Shown here: positions 36,759-46,200 of the stretch, one piece after another
Layout of the letters: each line of letters opens with the position of its first letter
How positions within the stretch are numbered: the stretch's first letter is position 1
Assembly: GCF_009830285.1 (NCBI RefSeq)
Contig: NZ_WUQX01000001.1
Span: forward strand, 2,852,501-2,916,500
Origin: Sporofaciens musculi
GTDB taxonomy: Bacteria > Bacillota > Clostridia > Lachnospirales > Lachnospiraceae
Direction: 5' to 3'
DNA: 64,000 nucleotides
Program-made: the position numbers and the translations under genes
Notes under the pieces: model-generated
What the model saw: the letters and a program-made list of their open reading frames with translations, nothing else
Told to the model about the DNA's origin: nothing
Database searches by the model: none

Positions 36759-37709
36759 TTATCCGGCTGATGCCATTGCTTTCTGCCTGCGGAGTTTCAT
36801 ATAACAGAAATATTCGTAGCCTTTGGCGTTTGCCCGTATATCATGGTTAAAAGTAACATTATCGCTGTCATAACTGCCCACAAGCTCCACAACCTTCGCC
36901 CCACCGCCCATGACATACAGTTTCATAAGATTAGGATTGTAACCATGCGCTTTCAGTTCTGCAAATATCTTATCCACATAGGATTTTGCCGCTTCCTCCA
37001 TGAGCTGCTGGTATTCCCCGCCCACTTTTGTATCGCCGCAGCGCAGATAATTCTCAATAATTTCCATCGGAAGTTCCTCCGCTTTTCTGTCTAAGATGTG
37101 GTCACGGATCACCTTAAAACACTCGCCCACGCCAAGCCGCACTGTCCACGATTTGCTTTCGCTTGCCTTGCCATTATTGAGTATCATCACGTTCATCGTC
37201 CCATTCCCAATATCAGCTACCATGTGCATACCCTTAAAATCCGGCAGGCTCTCCGCTATCGCTGCATAGCACTGTGGCATGACCGTACAGTCCACAATGT
37301 CAATCAAATAACGCCTGCCCGCATACTTATAATCTACATGACGGTTCTGCATCATATACTCCCGGAACGAATCCCGCTGTGTCTGAACCCATTTTAACGG
37401 AAGTCCCACCGCAAGATGAATCTTTGCCGTTGACAGCCCTCTTGCGTTCAGTTCCTTTGCTATGGCGGCAAGGGTAATGATATAATTATCGTCATCCATG
37501 CTCTTTTCCGCCACAAAATCCTTATGCCCCTCGCCTATGGTGTAATAGCTGCCTTCATATTCCAAATAATTCCTTGTAAAAATAGGCGGCTGGTCGCTCC
37601 TGCTCACGGAAGTCGGGAAACAGCACCTTGCCGTCTTATAGTTCCCATAGCCTGCATCCACGCCTAAAATAATTGTCCCGTTCATGTTGTAATCCCTGAT
37701 CTTTGTCAT
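36759..37709 (-). CDS. ParM/StbA-like actin-type segregation ATPase
   Basis: An actin-fold ATPase that forms filaments to push DNA copies apart. Phosphate 1 motif is LGVDAGYGNYKTA (about residues 15-27), phosphate 2 is MVADIGNGTMNVMIL, and the adenosine motif is LYVMGGGAKVVE. It is 316 residues, normal for ParM-like proteins, with ribosome site AGAGAGGA. Segregation genes in an integrated element suggest that element 3 has a replicating or multicopy circular stage. Confidence 0.85.
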   Translation of the reverse strand: MTKIRDYNMNGTIILGVDAGYGNYKTARCCFPTSVSRSDQPPIFTRNYLEYEGSYYTIGEGHKDFVAEKSMDDDNYIITLAAIAKELNARGLSTAKIHLAVGLPLKWVQTQRDSFREYMMQNRHVDYKYAGRRYLIDIVDCTVMPQCYAAIAESLPDFKGMHMVADIGNGTMNVMILNNGKASESKSWTVRLGVGECFKVIRDHILDRKAEELPMEIIENYLRCGDTKVGGEYQQLMEEAAKSYVDKIFAELKAHGYNPNLMKLYVMGGGAKVVELVGSYDSDNVTFNHDIRANAKGYEYFCYMKLRRQKAMASAG

Positions 37710-37747
37710 ATAAAAATCCTCTCTTTCATGGTTTGTTTTTAATAAAA

Positions 37748-39721
37748 TTATCTGCCATACTTGCGTTTCACTTCTTCTTTCGTCGGAAGGCTGCCGTCTA
37801 CGATAACTTTATTTTCCCCGGCTGTTATGGCTGCAACCTGCTCCGTGCTGTCTGTAAGCAGAAGTCCATCCGCTGACTGCCTCGCTTCCTCTATCTGTTT
37901 CTGCCTGTCTGCGGCATTTGCACCCTCAATCAGCTGCCGGATTTCCGGTCTGTGCTTCTTGCGGTATGCTTTTTGGTACTCCCTGCTGTACTGGCGGCGT
38001 TTCCGTTTCTTTTCTTCCTCTGCAATTTCTTCCTCCGAAAGTTCCTGCGCCGGAAGATCCACCTTCCCGATATAATTTAAGAAAATCTCAATCTCCTGCA
38101 CACGGTCTCCATCCATTTTCTCTATTTTGTGTACCAGAACCTTGTCCACAAATTCATTGACGATGGCAGGCGTAAGTTCCTGAATGTCAGTGTATTTATG
38201 CACAAGCAACAAAAATTCTTCCGTCCTGTCCGTATCTTCTTCAAACTGCATGAGTTTTTCCTGAATTTCTCTCATGGAAATCTCAATCTCCTGCTGTTCC
38301 TTTTCATAATCGGAAGAAAGCATTTCGTATCGCCTGTCCGGCAGCTTTCCCATTGCGTTGTCCTCATACACCTTTTTAATCAGCAGGTCAAGGTCTGCAA
38401 AGCGTTTCTCTTTTTTCACAAGGTCTGATTTCAGCTTTTTTACCTCGCCTTTGTCCCTGACCTGTGATGCGCTCCGCATACTTTTTATAAATGCCGCCTC
38501 GTCCATGCGGACGCTTTTTAAGGCATACTGTATTGTTTCAAGGATAAGTTGCTTTACCGTGTCCTCTTTGATGGAGTGGGAACAGCACACCTTTCTGTTC
38601 TGCTTTCTGGCACTGTTATATGTCCCACAGTTAAAGCCTGCGGATGTGTGTTGGACTTCCCCGTTCGGAATCCCACGCCAGTCCCTGCCTGCCCTCGTTG
38701 TTCCCCTGCGGTAGTGCATTTTTCCACCACAGTCTGCACAATAGAGCTTTCCGGTCAGCATACTCCCTTCCCCGCTGGTATCAAACCTTCGAACAGTTTT
38801 TCTTAATTCCTGCACCATATACCAAGTCCTGCGGTCTATAATCGGTTCATGGGTATCCTGAAAAACAAGAATCTCGTCACTGCTGTTTTTGACTGCTTTC
38901 TTGTCCTTATAGGATTCCTTGTGGCTGCGGAAATTTACGGTATCTCCCATATATTCCGGTCTTTCCAGTATCCGTGCAACCGATCCGCCCGTCCAGTTAT
39001 AAGGAGTTTCAAAATTACACATAGTTTTATAATTCCCCCTGTTTCTGGTCGCCTGATAATATGATGGTTTCTCAATCTTTTCTTCCGTAAGCTGCTTGGC
39101 AATCTGGAACGGTCCCATGCCATCCACTGTCAGCCTGAAAATCTTCCGCACAACCTCCGCAGCTTCATCATCGACAATCCAAAGATTTTTGTCATCAGGG
39201 CTTTTTACATAGCCATATGGCGGATTGCTCGTAATCGGTTTTCCCTCTTTCCCCTTTGCCCGCAAAACTGCGGTGATCTTCCTGCTGCAGTCACGAAGAT
39301 ACCATTCGTTCATGATATTCAAAAAAGGGGCGAATTCACTGCTGGTGTTGTTGGTACTGTCAACACCGTTGGAAACAGCAATAAAACGGACACCCTTCTC
39401 CCGGAAGAATACCTCGGTGTAGAATCCCACCTGAAGGTAATCCCTCCCCACACGGCTCATATCTTTTACTATGACTGTGCTGACGTCGCCGTTTTCAATC
39501 CGGCTTAACATCTGCTTCCATCCCGGTCTTTCAAAACTGCCGCCGGAAAATCCGTCATCCGTAAAATGCACCGTGTTCGTGTACCCGTTATTTTTTGCGT
39601 AGTCTTCCAGCATTTTCTTCTGGTTGACTATGCTGTTGCTGTCCCCCGCAAGATCATCGTCCCTTGAGAGTCGCTCATAAAGAGCTGTTATTCTGTTGTC
39701 ACCAGCCGTCCTGTTGTTCAT
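37748..39721 (-). CDS. tnpX: TnpX-type serine recombinase of element 3
   Basis: Catalyses excision and insertion of element 3. The resolvase domain reads LYERLSRDDDLAGDSNSIVN, with Ser in ERLS, and KDMSRVGRDYLQVGFYTEVF. The recombinase domain has PPYGYVKSPDDKNLW. The zinc ribbon is CADCGGKMHYRRG. A coiled coil and a DUF4368-like tail ending in basic RKRRQYSREYQKAYRKKH complete 657 residues. Unlike in elements 1 and 2 the gene is internal, with the relaxase and cargo between it and one end. Confidence 0.92.
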   Translation of the reverse strand: MNNRTAGDNRITALYERLSRDDDLAGDSNSIVNQKKMLEDYAKNNGYTNTVHFTDDGFSGGSFERPGWKQMLSRIENGDVSTVIVKDMSRVGRDYLQVGFYTEVFFREKGVRFIAVSNGVDSTNNTSSEFAPFLNIMNEWYLRDCSRKITAVLRAKGKEGKPITSNPPYGYVKSPDDKNLWIVDDEAAEVVRKIFRLTVDGMGPFQIAKQLTEEKIEKPSYYQATRNRGNYKTMCNFETPYNWTGGSVARILERPEYMGDTVNFRSHKESYKDKKAVKNSSDEILVFQDTHEPIIDRRTWYMVQELRKTVRRFDTSGEGSMLTGKLYCADCGGKMHYRRGTTRAGRDWRGIPNGEVQHTSAGFNCGTYNSARKQNRKVCCSHSIKEDTVKQLILETIQYALKSVRMDEAAFIKSMRSASQVRDKGEVKKLKSDLVKKEKRFADLDLLIKKVYEDNAMGKLPDRRYEMLSSDYEKEQQEIEISMREIQEKLMQFEEDTDRTEEFLLLVHKYTDIQELTPAIVNEFVDKVLVHKIEKMDGDRVQEIEIFLNYIGKVDLPAQELSEEEIAEEEKKRKRRQYSREYQKAYRKKHRPEIRQLIEGANAADRQKQIEEARQSADGLLLTDSTEQVAAITAGENKVIVDGSLPTKEEVKRKYGR

Positions 39722-39963
39722 TCCGAACTCCTTTCCGGCGGCTGGCTCATCTGTGGTGAATCCATCTTAACATAACTTTCCGTGCCTGTCACCATTTCAT
39801 TCAAAATTAAGCGGGGAATTTTTTCATCCAGCGTGTCTGCGTATCCCGAACCCGTATATACCCTGACCTTGAAAAGCGTCCCTCCGATTCTTCTGTAAAA
39901 AAATCCAGCCTCATGCGGGCTGGTTTCCATCATCCTGTCATTATCCGTTTTTACTGTTTCCAT
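39718..39963 (-). CDS. tnpW: TnpW-like small protein
   Basis: From ATG 39963 behind GGGAGGA it encodes 81 residues: METVKTDNDRMMETSPHEAG then FFYRRIGGTLFKVRVYTGSG and EKIPRLILNEMV. The RRIG-T-KV pattern and the position directly upstream of tnpX (4-base overlap) match TnpW of Tn4451-type elements. Function is not established. Confidence 0.7.
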   Translation of the reverse strand: METVKTDNDRMMETSPHEAGFFYRRIGGTLFKVRVYTGSGYADTLDEKIPRLILNEMVTGTESYVKMDSPQMSQPPERSSE

Positions 39964-40200
39964 GCATCCTCCCTTGCGCATCCGGCTCACTGCCGTTATA
40001 ATGTTTCTTATGCTTCCGTTATTTGTAACCATATTTTTGTGTTATCCGTATCCCATATTCCCATTCTCCTTTCTTGTAACCAATTTTTAAATAAAAAGAA
40101 TTACATCTTTCACTAATGGGAGAAAAACGGCTATAAAAACGGAAGTGTTTTTGAAAAAACTGCTACAAAATTTTATTTTTTTGCAAAGGACTGACTATAA

Positions 40201-40848
40201 ATGCCGAAATACGCTGAGTTCCAGACATTCAGGGAACAAAACTTAATAACCGAAGCTGACGGGGATATGCTCCACCGTGAAGCCCGTGCGCTTGCCCTCC
40301 GGCGTATCGAGGAAAGCGCACGGACAGAGGAGGATTTCAGGGAAGTCATTAAATGGTGGGATAAACTGGATGCTAACAGGGAACGCAGGGAAAGGGATCA
40401 TGAAAAAGGACGCTCCGTTGTCCCTCTGGAATGGGGCACAGACGAACCATATCTTTCTGACAGGCCTTCCTATGACACGGTTTTAAGAAGGCTCATGCTT
40501 GCAGGCGATTTCATTGACCTCATATTTGACTGCCCGGAAACGCTACATGAACTTGTCACGGATGCGGATTTATCAAGAATATTAAAAGACCTGAAACCGC
40601 ATCTCAAAAATATGCTCTATTATCTGTTCCTGCATGATTACTCTGCTGCGGAGTATGCGGAGAACATCGGACAGTCAGACCGGAATATCCGTGGCATTCG
40701 GGAGACTGCACTGAAAAAGATACGGAAACTTTATGGCGGCATACTCGCATACAGACAAGAGAACAGCCTTCCGATGACGATTGATGAAAAATATTTCTTA
40801 AACAATGGCGTGCGGAAGAAAAAGGACAGCAGACAGCTTGACCGATAA
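40201..40848 (+). CDS. sigma-70-like helix-turn-helix protein
   Basis: A 215-residue plus-strand protein, MPKYAEFQTFREQNLITEAD. The C-terminal region FLHDYSAAEYAENIGQSDRN then IRGIRETALKKIRKLYG looks like a sigma region-4 helix-turn-helix. It is the first of three plus-strand genes of element 3, divergent from tnpW, with the shared intergenic region at 39964-40200. Likely the regulator of this element. Confidence 0.55.
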   Translation: MPKYAEFQTFREQNLITEADGDMLHREARALALRRIEESARTEEDFREVIKWWDKLDANRERRERDHEKGRSVVPLEWGTDEPYLSDRPSYDTVLRRLMLAGDFIDLIFDCPETLHELVTDADLSRILKDLKPHLKNMLYYLFLHDYSAAEYAENIGQSDRNIRGIRETALKKIRKLYGGILAYRQENSLPMTIDEKYFLNNGVRKKKDSRQLDR

Positions 40849-40916
40849 CAGGTAACTGCTTATAATATAGGAAGTATTACATCAGATGATGCAATGAGCG
40901 CAAGAGAGGAAAGAGG

Positions 40917-40971
40917 GAGCTTGCTCACTCTTGACGAACGGCGAATGCCGATCATGAACGAAGTTCATGAT
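40917..40971 (+). promoter_or_regulatory. three adjacent mini-hairpins in a leader
   Basis: GAGC/GCTC (40917-40926), CGGC/GCCG (40939-40950) and ATCATGAAC/GTTCATGAT (40951-40971) follow one another just before the next gene. The last is a perfect 9-bp stem with a 3-base loop. Confidence 0.5.
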
Positions 40972-41003
40972 ATGATAGATTGATGGATTGGAGCAGATTT
41001 TCT

Positions 41004-41918
41004 ATGAAGAATTTATTTGAACATACCAGCGCACCGTGGATTCGGTACAGCAACTACGAATATAAAACAGATAATAATGACAATCTTTACATAACCGTTT
41101 CCAAAGATGCCAAGCCGGAAATGTACCGCCCCATGCAGAAAGCAGGACAACTCGTTATGGATGCCGTAAATGTCGGACTTGCCGCCATGCACAAAGTCCC
41201 GGAAGAAGAACTGAAAGAATCTGTCCTCGGTTTTGTGCGGAAGTACGGTTTCCTCGGCTTTATGACCGCCCTGCCGACAACAGCGGATTTTATCACCTAT
41301 GAATCCGTGTATCTTCCCAAGAACCACTTTATAAAGGAAGAATCCCTCTCCACTGAGGATTACCTTTCTTATTTCTATCCTTTTAATAAGCCGGATTTCA
41401 GAAAAAAAGGCGTGGAATCGGGATGGTCTGTGACTGACCGTGAGGGCATTGCAATCGCAATGGCTATGGGGAATGCGCCGCAGGCTGTGACGATGGGATT
41501 CCAGAAGGAATATGCCGAAAAGTACGACTGGATTGTGAAAGAGTTTACTGACCTTGCGTTTACGTTTATGACAAGTTTCCTTTATTACCTCGATTATGAT
41601 TCGCTTGACGAAGATACCCGCAGCCTGTACCGTCAGGGCATTTCCGCTTTCGGCGGTATTGCCCCAACTTACCGGATCGCACTTGAAAAGGATGCGCCCG
41701 TCATTGTATGGGACTTCCATTCCCTACTTATCATGGTTCAGATGTGTTTCTCCTTCATGCTCACGGATAAGGACAGCGATATGCGGATGTGCAAGCACTG
41801 TAAAAAAGCTTTTATTGCAAGCAGAAAAGGAAATGAGTTTTGCAGTCCGCAATGTAAAAACCAATATAATGTATACAAATCAAGAGAAAAGAAAAAGGGG
41901 AACAAAAACGATGATTGA
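41004..41918 (+). CDS. DUF6076-like protein with C-terminal zinc finger
   Basis: From ATG 41004 (MKNLFEHTSAPWIRY) it encodes 304 residues; ATG 40983 is also possible. The middle is helical. The end has CKHCKKAFIASRKGNEFCSP then QCKNQYNVYKSREKK, a CGNR/FCS-type zinc finger with four Cys. This matches DUF6076 proteins as I remember them. It overlaps the next start by 8 bases (ATGATTGA). Probably DNA- or RNA-binding, role unknown. Confidence 0.6.
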   Translation: MKNLFEHTSAPWIRYSNYEYKTDNNDNLYITVSKDAKPEMYRPMQKAGQLVMDAVNVGLAAMHKVPEEELKESVLGFVRKYGFLGFMTALPTTADFITYESVYLPKNHFIKEESLSTEDYLSYFYPFNKPDFRKKGVESGWSVTDREGIAIAMAMGNAPQAVTMGFQKEYAEKYDWIVKEFTDLAFTFMTSFLYYLDYDSLDEDTRSLYRQGISAFGGIAPTYRIALEKDAPVIVWDFHSLLIMVQMCFSFMLTDKDSDMRMCKHCKKAFIASRKGNEFCSPQCKNQYNVYKSREKKKGNKNDD

Positions 41919-42429
41919 AAACAGGAATGTAAATATCATAACCGATGCTGACGGTAAAAAGCTGGCCTTGATTAACGATATACGTTTCAAGGGCAAACGG
42001 CAGATTGACTGGGATGATGTAAAACAATATCTTGAGGGATATGTCGGTGACTATTACGAAATTGAAGAAAGTGCAGAACGTATTTATATCGGAAATGAAC
42101 TTCCGGAAGAATACACGGAATCAGAGAGCCGTAAAAGCCTTATGGGGGCTAATGCGAAAGCTAAGGCAAATGCCGCCACTGCAATACCGGAGCTGATCCA
42201 GATAGCATCCAATCCGGCTTATGAGGAAAACCGCAAGGAAAAACACAATAAAAATGCCAAATTCGGCTGGTACAGGTATGATGTCCGTTTTGCCCTCCCG
42301 GTCTATGAAGAAAACGTACTCGTCAGATACAATATTTTCCATGCCCGGCTTCTAATCAACCACGCTGAAAACGGCAAAAAATATCTGTATGACATTTTGG
42401 CAGTAAAAAAAGAAACGAGCAAGCCGTAA
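41911..42429 (+). CDS. 172-residue element protein, unrecognised
   Basis: From ATG 41911 it reads MIENRNVNIITDADGKKLAL and IDWDDVKQYLEGYVGDYYEI. The C-terminal part, WYRYDVRFALPVYEENVLV then RYNIFHARLLINHAENGKKY, has a beta-rich look seen in some polyvalent or nuclease-associated domains, but the match is too weak to name. Translation is coupled to the DUF6076-like gene. Confidence 0.55.
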   Translation: MIENRNVNIITDADGKKLALINDIRFKGKRQIDWDDVKQYLEGYVGDYYEIEESAERIYIGNELPEEYTESESRKSLMGANAKAKANAATAIPELIQIASNPAYEENRKEKHNKNAKFGWYRYDVRFALPVYEENVLVRYNIFHARLLINHAENGKKYLYDILAVKKETSKP

Positions 42430-42544
42430 CAAGATGTACGGTGAAAACCCATTTCTTATTGTCAATAATAAGCTATTTTTCCCGTCCTGTCAATCCCCGA
42501 TTTTGATTTTTTCAAAATGCCGCCATTGGCATTTCTAATGCAAT

Positions 42545-42563
42545 GGGGGAACTTTGTTCCCCC
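42545..42563 (+). terminator. short hairpin after the plus-strand genes
   Basis: GGGGGAAC and GTTCCCCC pair around TTT. Only two T follow, so it is a weak terminator call. Confidence 0.4.
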
Positions 42564-42575
42564 TTAACTACCCCA

Positions 42576-42655
42576 TAGCAGGAAGCGCAGAAGATGTCAA
42601 GACCGCCGCAGGCGAGGCAGAGCCGATGTCTTGACATCTTCTGCGCTTCCTGCTA
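42576..42655. repeat. 28-bp perfect inverted repeat with a 24-base spacer
   Basis: The left arm 42576-42603 (TAGCAGGAAGCGCAGAAGAT, then GTCAAGAC) is exactly complementary to 42628-42655. The spacer is G+C-rich. It lies between the convergent ends of the plus-strand genes and tnpV, near the element 3 end. It has no T run. Confidence 0.8.
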
Positions 42656-42678
42656 CCACCTGCGGGATTTCCACAAAA

Positions 42679-43038
42679 TTAAAGAGAATAAATCAAGTCA
42701 TGCAGCACTATTTCCTCCGCCCTGCTCCTGATGCTGTTTGTTTTTTGAATCCAAAGCAGCCAGTCATCGGATTTTAGCTGCTCCGTCACACCCTCGTTTT
42801 TTGCCATCTGTCTTACAAGCCTGTCCATCATTTCATTACATTCCTCGTCAATCTCTGCAAGATGCTTCCATAAGGTTTCCGACAAAAGCATATAAGAATA
42901 AATGCCCCTGTGGTTTTCTTCCAAAAACCGCTTTCTCATTCTCCCATACTTCCCGATCTGATATTCTATTGTATCCGAAAGTTTGAGATCAGGGATTAGA
43001 TAATCGCCTTCCCAATGATATGTAATCTCCATATACAA
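42679..43038 (-). CDS. tnpV: TnpV-family protein, element 3
   Basis: A 119-residue TnpV relative: MYMEITYHWEGDYLIPDLKL, YSYMLLSETLWKHLAEIDEE, EGVTEQLKSDD and SIRSRAEEIVLHDLIYSL. It is more distant than the copies of elements 1 and 2. It sits 199 bases inside the right end of element 3, the usual TnpV place. Confidence 0.75.
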   Translation of the reverse strand: MYMEITYHWEGDYLIPDLKLSDTIEYQIGKYGRMRKRFLEENHRGIYSYMLLSETLWKHLAEIDEECNEMMDRLVRQMAKNEGVTEQLKSDDWLLWIQKTNSIRSRAEEIVLHDLIYSL

Positions 43039-43214
43039 CCGCCTTTCTTTGTGCTAAACTGTTTACAGATACGAATAAAAAGAGCTATCACCCACTTTCT
43101 TTACCACAACATCTGCAAGTTTCCATTCACCACAAATGAGCCAGCCGCATATGTTGTATTTTAGCAGATGCCCCATTTCCGCTAAAATACTGCGTTTGCC
43201 GAAAATGTTTACAT

Positions 43215-46200
43215 CTACAGTTCACAACATATCACATCGTCCAGATAGCGGCACTTCATAAACAAATCGCTTGACTTCTGGGCTTCGGTCTGGGCGATGC
43301 CGCCCACATTCCGCATCTTGGTGTAAAGGTAAAGGTTCTTGTAAAAATGGCTCTCATCTATAAAGAGCCTGTCTATGCCCAATTCCTCGAAGTTTATCAC
43401 GCTGTCTTTCCGTTTGGTGTCGTTGAGCTTGTCGAGCTTCGCCTTGATTGCTTTCCTCGTTTTCATGAACTGCTTGACTGTGAACTGCTCCCCGTGGGAC
43501 GCCTGCACGTCGTCAATGCCACGCTCAATATCGTCAAGCTGCCGCATGAGCTGTTCCCTCTGGCGTTCCTCGCTGATGGGGATTTTCTCGAACTGCGAGT
43601 GACCGATAATCACCGCATCATACGCCCCTGTCGCAATCCTGCCGCAGAATTTTTTGCGGTTTCCCGTTTCAAAATCCCGCTTGGTCGTCACAAGGATATT
43701 GGCAGATGGATAGAGCCTTAAATACTCCGATGCCCACTGCCCGACAAGGTGGTTCGGCACGACAAACATGGATTTCTGGCATAGCCCCAGACGTTTGCTT
43801 TCCTGTGCGGCGGCGACCATCTCAAAGGTTTTTCCCGCCCCTACCTTGTGAGCAAGGAGCGTGTTGCCGCCGTATAGGATATGGGCAATCGCATTGACTT
43901 GATGCGGTCTTAGCTGAATTTCTGGGCTGATGCCGCCAAATGTGATATGGCTTCCATCATATTCACGGGGACGGATGGAATTAAAAGTATCATTGTAGTA
44001 GCGTACAAGCCTGTTCCTCCGCTCTGGGTCTTTCCAAATCCAGTCCTGAAACGCCTGCTTTATCACCTCCTGCTTTGCCTGTGCCGCCGTAGTTTCCTTA
44101 TGGTTCAGCACCGCCTTTTTATTGTTGTGTTCATCATAAATATAATCGAAGATACGGGTGTCACGAAGATTCAGAGTGTCCTCTATGATGCGGTAGGCAT
44201 TCGCCCGTTTTGTGCCGTAGGTGCTGTCTGCCTTTACATTTCCCACATCGGAACTCTTATTCTCAATGAACCAGTCGCCGTTCATCGGCGTATAGCGTAC
44301 TTTCAATCTGCCCGCCGCATAGCTTGACGGTGTTAAAAGCTCCACCATAAACTGCTGTATATCTTCCTGCGGTATCCATGTCGTACCTAGACGGACGGAG
44401 ATTTCACTTGCAGGCAAATCCTTTGGGATAACTTTTTCCAGAGCCGCCACATTGACCACAAGCTCTGGGTCTGCCTTTACCGCTATCTCTGCAATTTTCA
44501 GTTTCTCCCGCACATCTCCCGATAAATATTCGTCTGCGGTCACATACCTTGCAGGCTCAGAAGATGGAACTTTGAAGATAACGCCCTGTAAATTCTTTAT
44601 AATTTCCTCCTGCGTCCTGCCTGTGAGCTGTGCCATATAGAATAAATCGACACGGGCTTTCTCCCCGATGGAGAGGGCAAGGGCTTCACTCGCCGTTTCC
44701 ACAAAGGTCACTTCACGGTGGGGCTTTATCGTCCTCTTTGAGAATATATCCGCCTTTCTTTTGAATTTCCCCTCATCGTCAAGCACTTCAAGGGAGCATA
44801 AAAGGAAGTAGCTCTCGTCTGCCGCAAAAGCAAGGTAGTTCCCCCTGCTGTTGATTAAGCCGTACTTTTTTGTAAAGGCATCATATAATCGGTTTAGGTT
44901 TTCCTGCTCGGTCTGTATCATTTCCTCTGGATAATCGTCGGTCTGGTACTGGATGAGCTTTCTCACGCAGTCACGGATTCCCAATAATCCCTTAATGCGG
45001 TTCTCTGCGGTCATGGACACCTTTGCGGGGGTCATCTTGTTATTCTCTCGGAAGTAAACCCTGCCGTCCACAAGGGCAAAAGAGAAGTTCCGCACGTTCG
45101 GGTCGGCAGGAATATCCGCATCCTGCTCATCGGAGATTTCATCAATCCCAATGTCCTGCTCTGGGATTTCCCCGCTTATCTGCTGCATGGCATCATGGAG
45201 AAGCCCCGCAAGCGGCACATCGGGATAGGCTTTGCAGGCACTGTCCATGCCGAACCTTGTGCTTTCCATCTTCATTTCGCCAAGCACCATCTCTGGGTGG
45301 GATACAAAATAGCTGTTCATCGTGACGCCGTTTTCATCCGTGTCAAGATTTACCCACTCTGGCTCAATATCCATGATGCGGTCACGCTTTTGCAGGATAA
45401 GGATGTCGCTCGTGACCTCTGTGCCTGCGTTTGCCCGAAACGTATTGTCGGGAAGCCTTACCGCCCCTAAAAGCTCGGCTCTCTGTGCGATATACTTCCG
45501 CACCTCTGGGCTTGCCTTGTCCATCGTACCCTTAGAGGTAATAAACATCACAACGCCGCCTGCCCGCACTTTATCCAGAGCTTTTGCAATAAAATAGTCG
45601 TGGATTAAAAAATTCTGGGCGTTGTAACGGCTGTCGTTGACTTTAAACTCCCCGAACGGGATATTGCCAAGCACCACGTCAAAGTGGCTGTCTGGGAGCT
45701 TCGTGTCCTCAAATCCCTCAATAGCGATACTGGCTTTCTGGTAGAGCTGCTTTGCAATCCTGCCCGATATGGGGTCAATCTCAATGCCGTGCAGCTTTGA
45801 TTTCTCCATGCTGTCGGGCAGAAGTCCTAAGAAATTCCCTGTGCCGCAGGACGGCTCCAAGATGTTCCCCTGCGAGAATCCCAGACGGTCAAGTGCTTCA
45901 TACATTGCCTTGATAACGACGGGCGGCGTATAAAAAGCGGTCAGCGTGGATTCCATAGCGGCACGGTATTCCTCGTCGGAAAGTTCCGCTTTCAGCTCCT
46001 TGTATTCGTTTGCCCATGCCGCATTTTTTTCATCAAACGCCATAGACAGACCGCCCCATCCCACATACTTTGCAAGGGTTTCCTGTTCTTCGGGCGTGGC
46101 AAGGCGGTTTTCTATCTGAAGGTCGTGGAGAAGACGGATTGCTGCCATATTATTTCGGAACTTTTCTTTTGCACCGCCAACGCCTAACGCATCATCGGTA

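Larger units (their letters stand above)
25665..43237 (-). mobile_element. element 3: mobilizable TnpX-type element, 17.6 kb
   Basis: It splits the helicase gene between MKCRYLDD (43238) and EITGNRG (25663), with GA shared at both ends (TC on plus at 25664-25665 and 43237-43238). The ends share imperfect inverted repeats around TGTTGTCAAGTGT and TGTTGTGAACTGT. It carries tnpV, three plus-strand genes, tnpW, tnpX, parM, parR, a MobA/MobL relaxase, and cargo: IS4 fragment, group II intron, two-component system, ABC exporter, radical SAM remnant and a DUF6973 protein. Much of the cargo is broken. Confidence 0.88.

Noticed and set aside
37761-39422. Plus-strand frames inside the element 3 recombinase
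   Set aside because: Antisense shadows of an intact, well-conserved gene.
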